Part shown: positions 31,808 to 41,653 of the stretch, in pieces | How the letters are laid out: each line of letters begins with the position of its first letter | Numbering within the stretch: the first letter of the stretch is position 1 | DNA from: a virus | Strand: one strand, 5' to 3' | Virus record (IMG/VR): IMGVR_UViG_3300009285_016375 | Location: 1 to 64,000 of that record | DNA: 64,000 bases | Made by a program: the position numbers and the translations under genes | The notes under the pieces: model-generated | What the model was told of the DNA's origin: nothing | The model's database searches: none | Seen by the model: the letters and a program-made list of their open reading frames with translations, nothing else

Positions 31808-33628
31808 ATGCCCACACCAACCGAAGCGCTGACGACTGAAAATTTCTTCGCGTCTTGCACCCCTGGCATTCGCACGGACTTAGACAAGTCGGGCGTGATG
31901 ACCCTGACCAACATTGAGGTGCCCACCCCGTCCGAACTGGACGGCATCTTCAGTGGGTCCAGCCAACTGGCCACGCTGAGGATTCTGGAGGACCTGTTTC
32001 TCTGGAAGCTGGAAGTGAACGCGATGGGTTACAAGAAGTATGACCTGTTCGACCTGTTCACGGACCTGGCGGTGGACGTGTCCGGCAAGCTGGGCGGGAT
32101 CGAGAAACGGGCCGGGGTGCCGGAGATTGCGCCGTTCATCTACGCCCGGCGCGAGGAGCCCATCAACAACATTTCCTGGAAGCTGGCCAGCGGCTACCGC
32201 AGCAACGCTGCCGGCGCAGTGGATGCGGCGGGCGATTACTGGACGGTCTCAGTGACCAACTCAGAAGGCATCCCGCTGGACGACGATGGCAGCGGCGGCT
32301 CCGATTGGTTCCACGAGAACGAGATTGTCTTTGCCACCACCTTGACCGAGGGCGGGACGGTGGCCCACACGCAGTGGAAGGTGAAACTGTTCGTTTCCAG
32401 CGGCGACAAACTGGTCTTGGAACCCGCCATGCCGACGGCCGCGCCCACTACTGGCTCGTCCGCTGCGCCGGGCGGTTTGTTTGACTGGGGCGTGACCAAC
32501 CCGACCCTGACGCCGCCGGTGACGGGCGATCTGGTGCGGGGCACGAACAACGTGACGCCTTGGGAAAGCTGGTGCTATCAGCCGCCGGGGTTGATTTCCA
32601 ACCAGGTGGACCCGTTCTGGTTCCAGCACAGCCAGGAGAGTTACAAGGTCTCGGAATCCTACCGGAAATGGCAGGAGATGATTGCCCGGAAGAACGTGCT
32701 CTACGACAGCTTCTACAATCTGCCGGAGGCCCAGGGGCGGCGCCAGGCGGCGGACGATTTCAAGCGGCGGGTTGCCAACCAACTGATGTTCGGCTATCCC
32801 AGCAGCAGGGAACAAACCCTGTACAGTTACCGGAACCTGCCCACGGCCACTTTCTATTATCCGGCGACCCTCAACCCCACTTCCGCGACCGACGCGTACG
32901 TGGGCACGGCGGGCGCCACCGAAGTCGTGACCCGGAAGGCCGATGCCGTAGGATTTTATTGGCAACACAAGGCCAGGGGGAGAGTCATCGATCTCCAAGG
33001 CCGGGCCCTGAACATTCCGGCCTTGATCGACCTGCTCTATGGGCTGGTGCGGTATCGCAAGCAGATTGGGATGCCCAACGCGGACACGGTGGAGATCATG
33101 TGCACCAGCGAGTATCATCCGGCCTTCGACAAGGCCATGATGTTGCACTACAAGGACGTGTATAGCGACCAACTGCGCTTTAACGCGGACGCCAGCAAAC
33201 CGCTGCTCAGCAACCTGAACCTGCGGTACGTGGAGTATCCGCTGCGCTACCCGGCCGGGGTGACGCTGCGGCTGGTGTTCCACCCGTTCTTTGATGACCT
33301 GATCTCGCGCATGAAGACCAGCGGCAACGAGAACGCCGGGCGGCAGTTGTGGATGTTGCCCTGGAAATACAACCGGATGGGCATCATCAACACGGTGCGC
33401 AAGACGCGCACGGTGGGCGACATTGAGGAACTGGCCAAGGTGAACCCGTTCTATCAGTGCCAGATTTACGGGCGGAAGACCTACATCGACCTGATGAACA
33501 TGTGCTTCACGGCGCTGAGCACGGCGCCGATGGCGGGCATCATCTTCCAAGGCGTGAGTTCGGCAGTGCCGGAAGCGATCTCCAAGGGCACGGAAGATTA
33601 CGTGCAGGCGTGCTCGCTGATCCCGTAA
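31808..33628 (+). CDS. major capsid protein candidate
   Basis: This 606-aa protein follows the scaffold-like gene. It has an N-arm (TPTEALTTENFFASCTPGIR), a Trp/Tyr-rich inserted domain (SGGSDWFHENEIVFATTLTE), and a C-terminal core with RALNIPALIDLLYGLVRYRK, EIMCTSEYHPAFDKAMM and LRLVFHPFFDDLISR. It ends with GRKTYIDLMNMCFTALSTAP. Order and length fit a large podoviral HK97-fold capsid with an insertion. No diagnostic motif exists, so the call rests on synteny. Confidence 0.6.
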   Translation: MPTPTEALTTENFFASCTPGIRTDLDKSGVMTLTNIEVPTPSELDGIFSGSSQLATLRILEDLFLWKLEVNAMGYKKYDLFDLFTDLAVDVSGKLGGIEKRAGVPEIAPFIYARREEPINNISWKLASGYRSNAAGAVDAAGDYWTVSVTNSEGIPLDDDGSGGSDWFHENEIVFATTLTEGGTVAHTQWKVKLFVSSGDKLVLEPAMPTAAPTTGSSAAPGGLFDWGVTNPTLTPPVTGDLVRGTNNVTPWESWCYQPPGLISNQVDPFWFQHSQESYKVSESYRKWQEMIARKNVLYDSFYNLPEAQGRRQAADDFKRRVANQLMFGYPSSREQTLYSYRNLPTATFYYPATLNPTSATDAYVGTAGATEVVTRKADAVGFYWQHKARGRVIDLQGRALNIPALIDLLYGLVRYRKQIGMPNADTVEIMCTSEYHPAFDKAMMLHYKDVYSDQLRFNADASKPLLSNLNLRYVEYPLRYPAGVTLRLVFHPFFDDLISRMKTSGNENAGRQLWMLPWKYNRMGIINTVRKTRTVGDIEELAKVNPFYQCQIYGRKTYIDLMNMCFTALSTAPMAGIIFQGVSSAVPEAISKGTEDYVQACSLIP

Positions 33629-33672
33629 GCAATAGCAGATAGCAAATCGCAAACAGAACAATGGAACGAACC

Positions 33673-34434
33673 ATGAAACAAATCTCTCTGACTCTGGCGA
33701 CCCTGGCAGGGGCCTTGACTTTGGCTGGGGGCGCGGCCCGAGAAGTGAACCCGGCGGATACCTTCTCGGTGTATGGGGTGCAGCACGGGTGCGTGAAGAC
33801 CAACATTTGCGTGGTGCCAGGATCGCCGATAGCCAGTGATCCATTGATCAGCACCACCACCTACAGAAAACGGGCGGGGGTGACCTATGCGGCTCTGACC
33901 TGTTACACCAACGATGGGACCGGCGTGCTGAACCTGTACACCAGCGGGCCGCCGGCCAGCATCAGCCTGCTGAACACCAATCTGGCTGGACCGGCCAGTG
34001 TGACCAACCTGATCTTCGGCAGTTCCAACTTCTGCGTGTCCGGGGATCAGGTGCTGATCTACGATGGATGGCTGGATACCTATCATTGGGCCGTGGCGGA
34101 TGTGTGGCATACCAACGGACCTCCGGGCGGCACCAGCTACCGCTGGCTGAAGCTCAAGGCCAATACAGTGCTGACCAACGCCAGCAGCGGTTCGGGCACG
34201 ATGCAACAAGTCAAGCCTGGCCAGAACAGTGGCGCTTGGAAGCTGGGTTTGGTGGGTCAAATCCCGCTCAGCACGGCCTTGAATACTTTCGCGCCCGCCA
34301 GTGGCTATTTGCTCAGTTCCCCGCAGCCGAACCTGCCTTTGGTCCTCTCGGTGACGACCGGGACAGCGGCCCCGCTGTATGCCGATGCGCTCTATACCAA
34401 CCGCATCCGGTATGTGACGGGAGCGTACCGCTAA
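33673..34434 (+). CDS. exported protein encoded beside the capsid gene
   Basis: This 253-aa protein starts at ATG 33673 (ATG 33661 is an in-frame alternative). Its N-terminus is a Sec-type signal (MKQISLTLATLAGALTLAGG). The mature part is beta-rich (TTYRKRAGVTYAALTCYTND, LIFGSSNFCVSGDQVLIYDG). A decoration protein would not need a signal peptide, so this may be a periplasmic factor or a virion protein with a hydrophobic arm. The function is unknown. Confidence 0.58.
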   Translation: MKQISLTLATLAGALTLAGGAAREVNPADTFSVYGVQHGCVKTNICVVPGSPIASDPLISTTTYRKRAGVTYAALTCYTNDGTGVLNLYTSGPPASISLLNTNLAGPASVTNLIFGSSNFCVSGDQVLIYDGWLDTYHWAVADVWHTNGPPGGTSYRWLKLKANTVLTNASSGSGTMQQVKPGQNSGAWKLGLVGQIPLSTALNTFAPASGYLLSSPQPNLPLVLSVTTGTAAPLYADALYTNRIRYVTGAYR

Positions 34435-34453
34435 CCCCAAGCACCCAGAGGCC

Positions 34454-34942
34454 ATGAGATATTTCGAGAAGCAACTGCCGAACCTGGCGTTTTACTTTGC
34501 CGATGGCAGCCCGCCTGAATACGCAGCCCGCTCGGCGGGGTCCGGGCTGATCGCCTTGGACGAAAGCCAGCAGCCGGAGAAGGTGGCGGAACTGGAGAAG
34601 CTGGCCCGACAACGGGTGGGCGGGATTGTGGCTTTGAGCGCCGAGCAGTTCGACGCCAAAAAAAAAGCCATCAGCTTGCTGACTTTGACCGCGCCCGCCA
34701 CGCCGCCCAAGCTGCGCGCCGTGCGACCCGATCAGAACCCGTTTCTGGACGCGTTGGAGGGCCGTGCCCGGCCTGCGGCGGTGATGGCTACTGCAAAACC
34801 GGTTGCGGCGCGGGAAAGCCCTGCCCAGCCTGCGGCGGCACCGGCCGCGCCCGATAACCCCCAGCCCGCGCGCCAGCGCTACCAACCGCGGGCGGGAACA
34901 TTGAGCAAGGAACGGGCCGAATCGCCCGCGCCGTCCCAGTAA
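34454..34942 (+). CDS. Pro/Ala-rich virion-operon protein
   Basis: This 162-aa protein has a folded N-terminal part (MRYFEKQLPNLAFYFADGSP, ALDESQQPEKVAELEKLARQ) and a disordered Pro/Ala/Arg C-terminus. It lies 7 bp before the neck-phosphoesterase fusion gene. The function is unknown. Confidence 0.55.
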   Translation: MRYFEKQLPNLAFYFADGSPPEYAARSAGSGLIALDESQQPEKVAELEKLARQRVGGIVALSAEQFDAKKKAISLLTLTAPATPPKLRAVRPDQNPFLDALEGRARPAAVMATAKPVAARESPAQPAAAPAAPDNPQPARQRYQPRAGTLSKERAESPAPSQ

Positions 34943-34948
34943 CCTCCC

Positions 34949-36550
34949 ATGACCTTTGCCGCGTTCAAGGACGCCCTGCGGGCCGACCTCTGGCCGGAAG
35001 GCGTGCCGGACGAACTGTGGTATGCTGCGGATTTGACGAGTCCCGGCCCCCTGCAGAAGCGGGTGGTGGACGGGTTGTTCGAGCTGCAACGGGTGGTCAG
35101 GCGCTTGCAGCAACACCACCGGGACATTATCCCCTTTTGCGCGACGCTCTTCGAGTGCAGCAGCGGCCTGACCGTGGCCTCAGCCCCGCGCGGCCGGATC
35201 ACGCGCGTGGTGACCCTGGCAGACGACTGCTGCGAAGCCCACTACCATTACACCGACCGCTTGCCGGCGCTGCAGGAATGGTCCGGCGAGTTTGTGGAGC
35301 GCTACGCCCGGCCCAATCGCGAGGCAGATTTGCCCATCGGCGTCGCCTCGGCCAGCGCCGAGCGCGACAAAGACGCCGGGCGGGCGCGTTTCGGTTTTTT
35401 CACCCTTTACCAAGGCCGGCTGTATTTGGGGCCTTGGATTCAGAGCACCGAACGGATCGGGGTGGACTGGGAGGGGTACAAGCGGTCCTGGCTGGAGAGC
35501 GACGAGGTGGACGACGATCCCGAGCTGTTCCGGGCCGTGTGCAATTATGGGTGGTGGGAGTATCTGAAGCGCTGGCCGGAGTATGCCAACACCGACCTGC
35601 GGCAACTGGAGGCGGCTGAGGCGGCGTGGCTGGAAGCGCGGGCCAACCTGATCATCGACGAGAACTTGGAAAGCGTGCCGGACACACCCGAGATGGTGTT
35701 TCCTTCCCGGCGCCGTTTGGCCTGCACCAGTTGCACGGAGGTGTATCCGTGCGACGACCCGACGGCCGGCAGCGAGGCGAGCGACAGCAGCCAAGTGTTT
35801 GCGGTGGTCAGCGATTTTGGGACCGACCTGCCGGAAGACCCGGAGGAAGTGGCGGCTTTGGTGGCGGGCTGGAGCCCGCAGTTCATTGCCACCACTGGCG
35901 ACAACATCCAGGAGGACGCCGGGGAGGGCGATTACGTGGAGTTGGTCAAGCCGCTTTACGGGGCCTACATCACCGGCCATCTGGCCAGCACCCGTTTTTT
36001 CCCGGCGCTGGGCAATCACGATTTGAACGACGCCAGCCTGGCGGATTACCAGGCGTTTTTCACGCTGCCAGGCAACGAGCGCTATTACCAGGTGCGGCGC
36101 GGGTTTGTGGAGTTGTTCATCCTGAACAGCAACAGCAGCGAGCCGGCCGGGCGCAGCAGCACCAGTGCTCAAGCCAAATGGCTGGAAGCCATGGCGGCCC
36201 TGAGTTCGGCGCCGTGGAAGATCGCGCTCTTCCATCACCCGCCGTATAGCTCGGTGGACGGAGCGGCGGTGGCGGCCCTGCAATGGGATTTCAAGAAACT
36301 GGGCCTGGACCTGGTGCTGAGCGGGCACGCCCACGTGTATGAGCGGCTGGTGGTCAATGGGCTGACTTATCTGGTCTGCGGCTTGGGCGGGGCGGCCCTG
36401 ACCAGTTTCGGCACAGTCTCGCCTTACAGCCAATACCGTTACGCCTCCGAGCACGGCGCCCTGAAGATTACGGCTTCCTGCCAGCAACTGCTGATTGAAC
36501 CGACGAACACAGACGGAAATGTCATCGAGACGGTGACGCTGACGAAATGA
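34949..36550 (+). CDS. neck/adaptor protein fused to a purple-acid-phosphatase-like domain
   Basis: This 533-aa protein joins two modules. Residues 1-270 look like a head-tail adaptor (MTFAAFKDALRADLWPEGVP..., two WWEYLKRWPEY/EAAWLEARANL helices). Residues 283-533 are a calcineurin-type metallophosphoesterase with all metal-binding blocks: SDFG (Asp289), GDN (Asp318), GNHD (355-358), FHHPPYSS (His429/430) and GHAHVYER (459-466). GHxHxYER is characteristic of purple acid phosphatases. The fusion would mount a phosphoesterase at the neck or tail of the virion. The substrate is unknown. Confidence 0.75.
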   Translation: MTFAAFKDALRADLWPEGVPDELWYAADLTSPGPLQKRVVDGLFELQRVVRRLQQHHRDIIPFCATLFECSSGLTVASAPRGRITRVVTLADDCCEAHYHYTDRLPALQEWSGEFVERYARPNREADLPIGVASASAERDKDAGRARFGFFTLYQGRLYLGPWIQSTERIGVDWEGYKRSWLESDEVDDDPELFRAVCNYGWWEYLKRWPEYANTDLRQLEAAEAAWLEARANLIIDENLESVPDTPEMVFPSRRRLACTSCTEVYPCDDPTAGSEASDSSQVFAVVSDFGTDLPEDPEEVAALVAGWSPQFIATTGDNIQEDAGEGDYVELVKPLYGAYITGHLASTRFFPALGNHDLNDASLADYQAFFTLPGNERYYQVRRGFVELFILNSNSSEPAGRSSTSAQAKWLEAMAALSSAPWKIALFHHPPYSSVDGAAVAALQWDFKKLGLDLVLSGHAHVYERLVVNGLTYLVCGLGGAALTSFGTVSPYSQYRYASEHGALKITASCQQLLIEPTNTDGNVIETVTLTK

Positions 36551-39114
36551 AATTTCCCATCGAACGGGTAGCGTCTTGCCGGCTGTCAGCCGATGATCCC
36601 AGCAGCACTTGTGACTTGGCGAGCCAGCCGAACACGGGGGAGATAGAGCAATGCTCCGACCCGGCCTTTGCCGCGGCCCACCCGGCGCTGTGCCGGAACT
36701 ACCCGCGGCTGCGGATTCAGCCCAGCCTGGCCACGGTGTTAGTGAATGAGGATGTAGATTTTCAAGCCTTCGTGACCCAAGGGGGCATCGAGCAGGCCCT
36801 GGACGATGACAGCGGAGTGGTCTGGACGCTCTCGGATCAAACGGTGGCGGTGATCGGCGGGCGCAGTGGCAAGGCCACCGGCGTCACCGCGGGCACCGTG
36901 CAGATTTCAGCGGTTTGGCAGAATTTGACGGCTTCCGCGCAGTTGACGGTGTTGGCCGCCGGGGGCGAAGGGGCCGGGTGCCAGGGCAAACACGTGGGGG
37001 TGGTGGTGGTGCTGGATAAGAGCAAATCCATGAGCCAGGGTTTTGGGGGCGGGTTTTCGAGCAAGCTGGCTTACGGCAAGGCCGCGGCCAAGCTGCTGGC
37101 CAACAGCCTGGACTTGACCAAGGACACCATTGGATTGGTCTCGTTCCATGCCACCGCCACGGAGGAACTGGGACTGACCACGGATTTGGCCGCCTTCGAG
37201 ACGGCGGTAAATGGCGTGGCTCAAAGTGAGAACGGCACGTCCCTGTTGAGCGGGGTGCGGGCGGCGGTGGAGATGCTGGAGGCGGCGGGAAACGATTACT
37301 CGGTGGTGGCGCTGATTACGGACGGCAACGACAGCGGCTTGTTCGGAAGCAACAGTGTGCCGGCGGAACTGAGAACGGCGGTGCCCAACACCATGAGCCT
37401 GGCTGTGCTGGGGACGCGGGCCAGCGGGCCGGGATTCCATTTGCTGCGGGACCTGACCATCAACGGCTTTTTCGTGAACGGTTACGCGGAGGGCGGGGTG
37501 GAGAACGGAGCGGATGAGGCGTTCGCGCAGTTGAAGCGGTATTTCTGCGGGTGTGGGGAAACGACCCGGCCGTGTGCGTCTATCTTCATGCCGCGGTTGA
37601 ACTACACTGGTTTTGCCAATTGGGAGGTCACGGGCTTGGTGGATTTGATCGGCGGGTTCGAGCCGTGGACCTTGTTTGATTTTCTGCCCGGCAACGGACT
37701 TTACCCGGACATGGTGGGGAGCCCCAATCCGGGGCAGAGTGGGTTGGGGCGGCTGACTTTGAAAGCGTCCCAGCAACCGACCTTCACTGCGGCTGCCAAT
37801 TACACCCTGACGGTGCGCCTGGCGGGAAACCAGCGGGAAGGAAGCGCGACCCAGGTAAAACTGAAGGTGGGCACATTGCTGGCGGAACAGAGTGTCAATT
37901 TCGCGGCTTCAGACTGGACCCAGGATTTCACCGATCACGAGTATGAATTCGTGGGCGACGGGGCGGCGCACGCGGTGGAGATTTGGCAGTCGAGGGGCTG
38001 TGTCAACCCTGCGTTCGGCAACTTGTTGAAGTCAGTCACGATCCGCAACGCCGACACGGACGCGCTGGTGTTCCACGATGTTTTCAACACGGAAAACTAC
38101 CAGGCCGTGGATTGCGGGGCCGTGGATTGCGGCGGCCACGGTTTCTGGAACGGCTACCGGTGCGTGTATCGCTGCCAGGAAGTGACGGTGCCGACGGCCC
38201 AGCCTGACCCCGCTCCCTTGACGGATAATGAGAGCGAGGCGGCACCGGATTTCTGGACCAGCCAGCAGACCTACACCCGGACGTGTGCCGAAGGGATACT
38301 GGTGACGGGCACCGGCACGGCCAGCAGCAGCCTGAGCCAGGCGCACGCGGACGCCCAAGCTCTGGCGCGCGCCCAAGCGGCGGCCGTGTGCCCAAGCGGG
38401 GAACTGGCCCCCAACGATTTCATGCTGATCCATTTCGAGCGCGGCATGAACTATGGGTCGGAGGATGCCGCCCGCTGGCCCACTACGCGCATCAAAGGGT
38501 TGGGGTTGGTGCCGGTGGGCGCGACCAATGACGTATGGAACCAACCCAGCGTGGATTTGCTGGAAGGGGTGCTGGCGCAAATAGATAATGGGTTCTATTT
38601 GGAGGACAACGGGGGGGCCACTACTTCCAGTTGGATGCCGGTCGAATATTCTTCCTTGCAACATTTGTCCGGGGTCAGCAGCACGCATTATGCCCCGATC
38701 TCGTTGGGCCAGGCCGGGCCGGAGTTTTATCAGCGGACGGAAGTGATGCAGGAGGAGCAATACCGGACCATCCACAATCTGCCGGCGGGCAACTACGATG
38801 TGTATGTGTGGGGCGCGGCCCGGAACGCAGACGGGAAGGACGGCGGGCTGGCCACCACCCAGATGTATGGGGGCCGGTTCAACCTGGAAGTGCTGGATGC
38901 CGACGGAGCGGTGGATACCGATCTGGGCGCCAAGGAACACACCCTGGCCGACCCGGACGTGCTGAGCAATTGGCCGCTGGTGGAAGACCAGGATTACGTG
39001 CGCTGGAGCGTGGCGCCGGTGCCGGCCGGCGGGTCGTTGCGGGTGACGGTCAAACAGCCCAGCGGCGGCGGCTGGCTGGTCATCAGCGGCATCCAGATTC
39101 AGCGTTTTCCATGA
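36547..39114 (+). CDS. virion protein with Big2-like and von Willebrand A domains
   Basis: This 855-aa protein overlaps the previous stop as ATGA. Residues ~55-135 resemble a bacterial Ig-like Big2 domain (SGVVWTLSDQTVAVIGGRSG, KATGVTAGTVQISAVW). Residues ~150-320 are a vWA domain with a MIDAS site: Asp157-x-Ser-x-Ser (VVVVLDKSKSMSQG) and ALITDGND around Asp259. Downstream is a beta-rich C-terminus with several Cys pairs and a terminal jelly-roll-like part. Such domains bind ligands through Mg2+ and are unusual in phages. A tail adhesion role is inferred. Confidence 0.75.
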   Translation: MKFPIERVASCRLSADDPSSTCDLASQPNTGEIEQCSDPAFAAAHPALCRNYPRLRIQPSLATVLVNEDVDFQAFVTQGGIEQALDDDSGVVWTLSDQTVAVIGGRSGKATGVTAGTVQISAVWQNLTASAQLTVLAAGGEGAGCQGKHVGVVVVLDKSKSMSQGFGGGFSSKLAYGKAAAKLLANSLDLTKDTIGLVSFHATATEELGLTTDLAAFETAVNGVAQSENGTSLLSGVRAAVEMLEAAGNDYSVVALITDGNDSGLFGSNSVPAELRTAVPNTMSLAVLGTRASGPGFHLLRDLTINGFFVNGYAEGGVENGADEAFAQLKRYFCGCGETTRPCASIFMPRLNYTGFANWEVTGLVDLIGGFEPWTLFDFLPGNGLYPDMVGSPNPGQSGLGRLTLKASQQPTFTAAANYTLTVRLAGNQREGSATQVKLKVGTLLAEQSVNFAASDWTQDFTDHEYEFVGDGAAHAVEIWQSRGCVNPAFGNLLKSVTIRNADTDALVFHDVFNTENYQAVDCGAVDCGGHGFWNGYRCVYRCQEVTVPTAQPDPAPLTDNESEAAPDFWTSQQTYTRTCAEGILVTGTGTASSSLSQAHADAQALARAQAAAVCPSGELAPNDFMLIHFERGMNYGSEDAARWPTTRIKGLGLVPVGATNDVWNQPSVDLLEGVLAQIDNGFYLEDNGGATTSSWMPVEYSSLQHLSGVSSTHYAPISLGQAGPEFYQRTEVMQEEQYRTIHNLPAGNYDVYVWGAARNADGKDGGLATTQMYGGRFNLEVLDADGAVDTDLGAKEHTLADPDVLSNWPLVEDQDYVRWSVAPVPAGGSLRVTVKQPSGGGWLVISGIQIQRFP

Positions 39115-41648
39115 AGCTGCGCCTGACAGCCCCCAGCGATGAGACGAGCAGTTTTGGCCTTCAGGCCAGCAAAAGCCAGCAGGCGTTGAGCAAGTTGGGG
39201 GTAGTCTGGGATGAGAGCGCGGAGACCGAACTGAGATTTGGGCACCCGCTGCAAGGCACGGACAAAAAGGCCCGGCGGCTGGTCTGGTGCACGAACTGGG
39301 AAGCGCCGCGGCTGACGGCGGAGGCCAAAGCCAAGCTGGCCCAGGCGGACCTTTTGCTGGTGCCGTCCCACTGGACGGCCACGGTGTTTTCAGCCGCCGG
39401 CCTGGATAATGTGCAGGTGGTGCCGCTGGGGTATGAGCCGGCGGTGTTCTACAGCATCAAAAAGGCCCAGGCCCAGCGGCCCTTTGTCTTTGGCTGCGCC
39501 GGAGACGCCCGGAGCGGGGTGCGGCGCAAGAACCTGGAACAGGTGGTGCGCTGTTTTCAGGCGGCCTTCGGGGAGAGCAAGGAAGTGCGGTTGCACGTCA
39601 AATGCCGGGCGGGCCACCTGGCCAGCCCGCAGCCGAACGTGCTGGTGGATACGGTGCGGATGAGCGAAGCGGAGGTGGGGCACTGGCATCGGGCACTGGA
39701 TTGCTTTGTAAATCTGGCCACGGGCGGTTTTGAACTGCATATCTTGCAGAGCATGGCTTGCGGGGTGCCGGTGGTCAGCCATGCGTTTGGGGGGCACACG
39801 GATTATTTCCACGAGCGGAACGGGCTGGTGGTGGCACACAGCTTGGAGCCGGCGCAAGAGACCTGGGCCGGGTGCGGGTTGTGGGCCACGGTCAAGGATG
39901 AAACGCTGATGGAAGCGATGCGCTGGGCGGCGCGGGAGCGGGCGTATGCCGAAAGCATCGGGTGGAGTGCGGCTTACTGCGTGCTGGAGCTGACGTGGGA
40001 GAAGCACGGGCAACGCCTGGCTGAGCTGCTGGGAGAGCCCGAGGAAGCCGCGCCTGACAGTTTCACCGCGCCGGTGCGGGTGAAGCCAGTGAACACGCCC
40101 GCGAAGCCTGCGAAACCAGTGCGTGTCCGGCTCCTTTACCAGGAATACACACCGGACGCCGACACCCGCGGACGGATCGAATTTGCCAGGACCAGTTGGG
40201 ACCTGGCGGCTGGTTCCGGCGTGACTGTGGAGTTCGTCCCCTTCCGCGTCTCCGACCTGCCCAGGAATGCGGGGGAGGTGGGCGATGACCGGCAATGTCC
40301 GTTCGTGAAGGATGTGTTCAACTACGGCCTCCAGGGTTGCGACGATGATACGGTCATTGCCTATGTCAACGCCGATGTCGCGCTCTGCCAGGACTGGTTC
40401 GAGACGGCCCGGCCGTGGATCGGGCAGTGTGGCTGCTGGTATTCCAACCGGTGGGACGTGAGCCGGTTCGGCCGGGCGGTGACGCCCGAGTGGCTGGCCC
40501 GTAGCCCTGGTGCGGCGGCCACGGTGGGAGCCGATCTCTTCACCTTCACGCCGGAATGGTGGCGTAACCATCGCGACCAGATGCCGGATATGATCCTGGG
40601 GTATGAGGGGTGGGACTTCGCGTTTCAGTGGCTGATGCAGGCATCGGGGTTTGACCCGGCCAAGTCCCGGATGGTGATCTATCACGAAAGGCACTCGTCG
40701 TTCTGGTCCCGTTCCGTGAATCTCTCCAGGCACCCTGCCCAGGTTTACTGCCGCAAGGCTGGCTTGGACTGGGCGACCCAGAGGGGCCTGCTGCACTATG
40801 TCGGAGGGCGTCACGGTTATTTGTTCCGTGGGTTGTCGAATGCGCGCGCCAGGCGGCAACCGAAAGGGTTGCCTAAACTGGCCATCCTGGGCCTGGCCAG
40901 GAATTGCGCCCACACCCTTGTGGGACTGACTCGAAGCCTGAGCCCTTTGCTGGAACGATGGCAGTGTGCTGCGTGGGTCTGTGCTGGGGATAACGACACT
41001 GCCGGAGCACTCGACGCCTGGCAGGAGGAGGCGATGCCCGTCTTTCAAGTGGCCGAACCGCCGGCACGCCACGGCGAGAGCCGATACGGGCGGCTGGCCA
41101 GCCTGCGGAACGCGGTCCTCGACGCCTGGCAGGAGAGCGGGTTCGGTGCCGAGACAGTGCTGTGGCTGGACATGGACGCGGCGAAGATGAGGGATGAGGG
41201 CGGGCTTGCCAGGGTGGCCAAAGCGGAGTGGTCGGGTGTGGCTACGCTGGGCCTGGCTGCCGCCAGCAAGGTGAATGGATACCATTGCGGGCCGGTCCTC
41301 AACCGCTACGGCCGGGACTGGGTGTACTACGACACGTTGGCCCTGGAGACGGTGGATGGGGCGCGCTACCTCTGGCCGGACATATCGCACCCGGCCTCCT
41401 GGTATTCACATGGGACTGTGCCCGCCGGCACGACGTTCCTGGCCTGCACCCCACCCTTGAAGCTGGATGGGTGGCAGGAGGTGAACAGCGCTTTCGGGCC
41501 GGCGACGTTCTACCGGTGGGCGGACATCGAAGGGTTGCGCTACGACGAGCACGCGCAACAGTGCGAACACCAGTCGTTTCACCAGAGCCTTCGGGAGCGG
41601 GGTGGGCGCATCGCCCTGGCAAATGACATCATCTTTCTATACGCGTGA
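39111..41648 (+). CDS. three-domain glycosyltransferase
   Basis: This 845-aa protein overlaps the vWA gene stop (ATGA). Residues ~1-310 form a GT4-like domain: VPSHWTATVFSAAGL, VVPLGYEPAVFY, LHVKCRAGHL and LATGGFELHILQSMACGVPV. Residues ~335-570 look GT2/nucleotide-sugar-like (AYVNADVALCQDWFE, EGWDFAFQWLMQ). Residues ~590-845 carry a third module with LAILGLARNCAHTLVGLTRS and a DxD-like LWLDMDAAK. It probably builds a glycan on a virion protein or host surface. Its neighbours are FkbM and GT17-like genes. Confidence 0.8.
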   Translation: MKLRLTAPSDETSSFGLQASKSQQALSKLGVVWDESAETELRFGHPLQGTDKKARRLVWCTNWEAPRLTAEAKAKLAQADLLLVPSHWTATVFSAAGLDNVQVVPLGYEPAVFYSIKKAQAQRPFVFGCAGDARSGVRRKNLEQVVRCFQAAFGESKEVRLHVKCRAGHLASPQPNVLVDTVRMSEAEVGHWHRALDCFVNLATGGFELHILQSMACGVPVVSHAFGGHTDYFHERNGLVVAHSLEPAQETWAGCGLWATVKDETLMEAMRWAARERAYAESIGWSAAYCVLELTWEKHGQRLAELLGEPEEAAPDSFTAPVRVKPVNTPAKPAKPVRVRLLYQEYTPDADTRGRIEFARTSWDLAAGSGVTVEFVPFRVSDLPRNAGEVGDDRQCPFVKDVFNYGLQGCDDDTVIAYVNADVALCQDWFETARPWIGQCGCWYSNRWDVSRFGRAVTPEWLARSPGAAATVGADLFTFTPEWWRNHRDQMPDMILGYEGWDFAFQWLMQASGFDPAKSRMVIYHERHSSFWSRSVNLSRHPAQVYCRKAGLDWATQRGLLHYVGGRHGYLFRGLSNARARRQPKGLPKLAILGLARNCAHTLVGLTRSLSPLLERWQCAAWVCAGDNDTAGALDAWQEEAMPVFQVAEPPARHGESRYGRLASLRNAVLDAWQESGFGAETVLWLDMDAAKMRDEGGLARVAKAEWSGVATLGLAAASKVNGYHCGPVLNRYGRDWVYYDTLALETVDGARYLWPDISHPASWYSHGTVPAGTTFLACTPPLKLDGWQEVNSAFGPATFYRWADIEGLRYDEHAQQCEHQSFHQSLRERGGRIALANDIIFLYA

Positions 41649-41653
41649 CACCT

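Noticed and set aside
32261-33844. Long minus-strand frame opposite the capsid candidate
   Set aside because: It is a GC-rich antisense shadow with low-quality His/Arg/Pro composition; the plus strand fits the operon.
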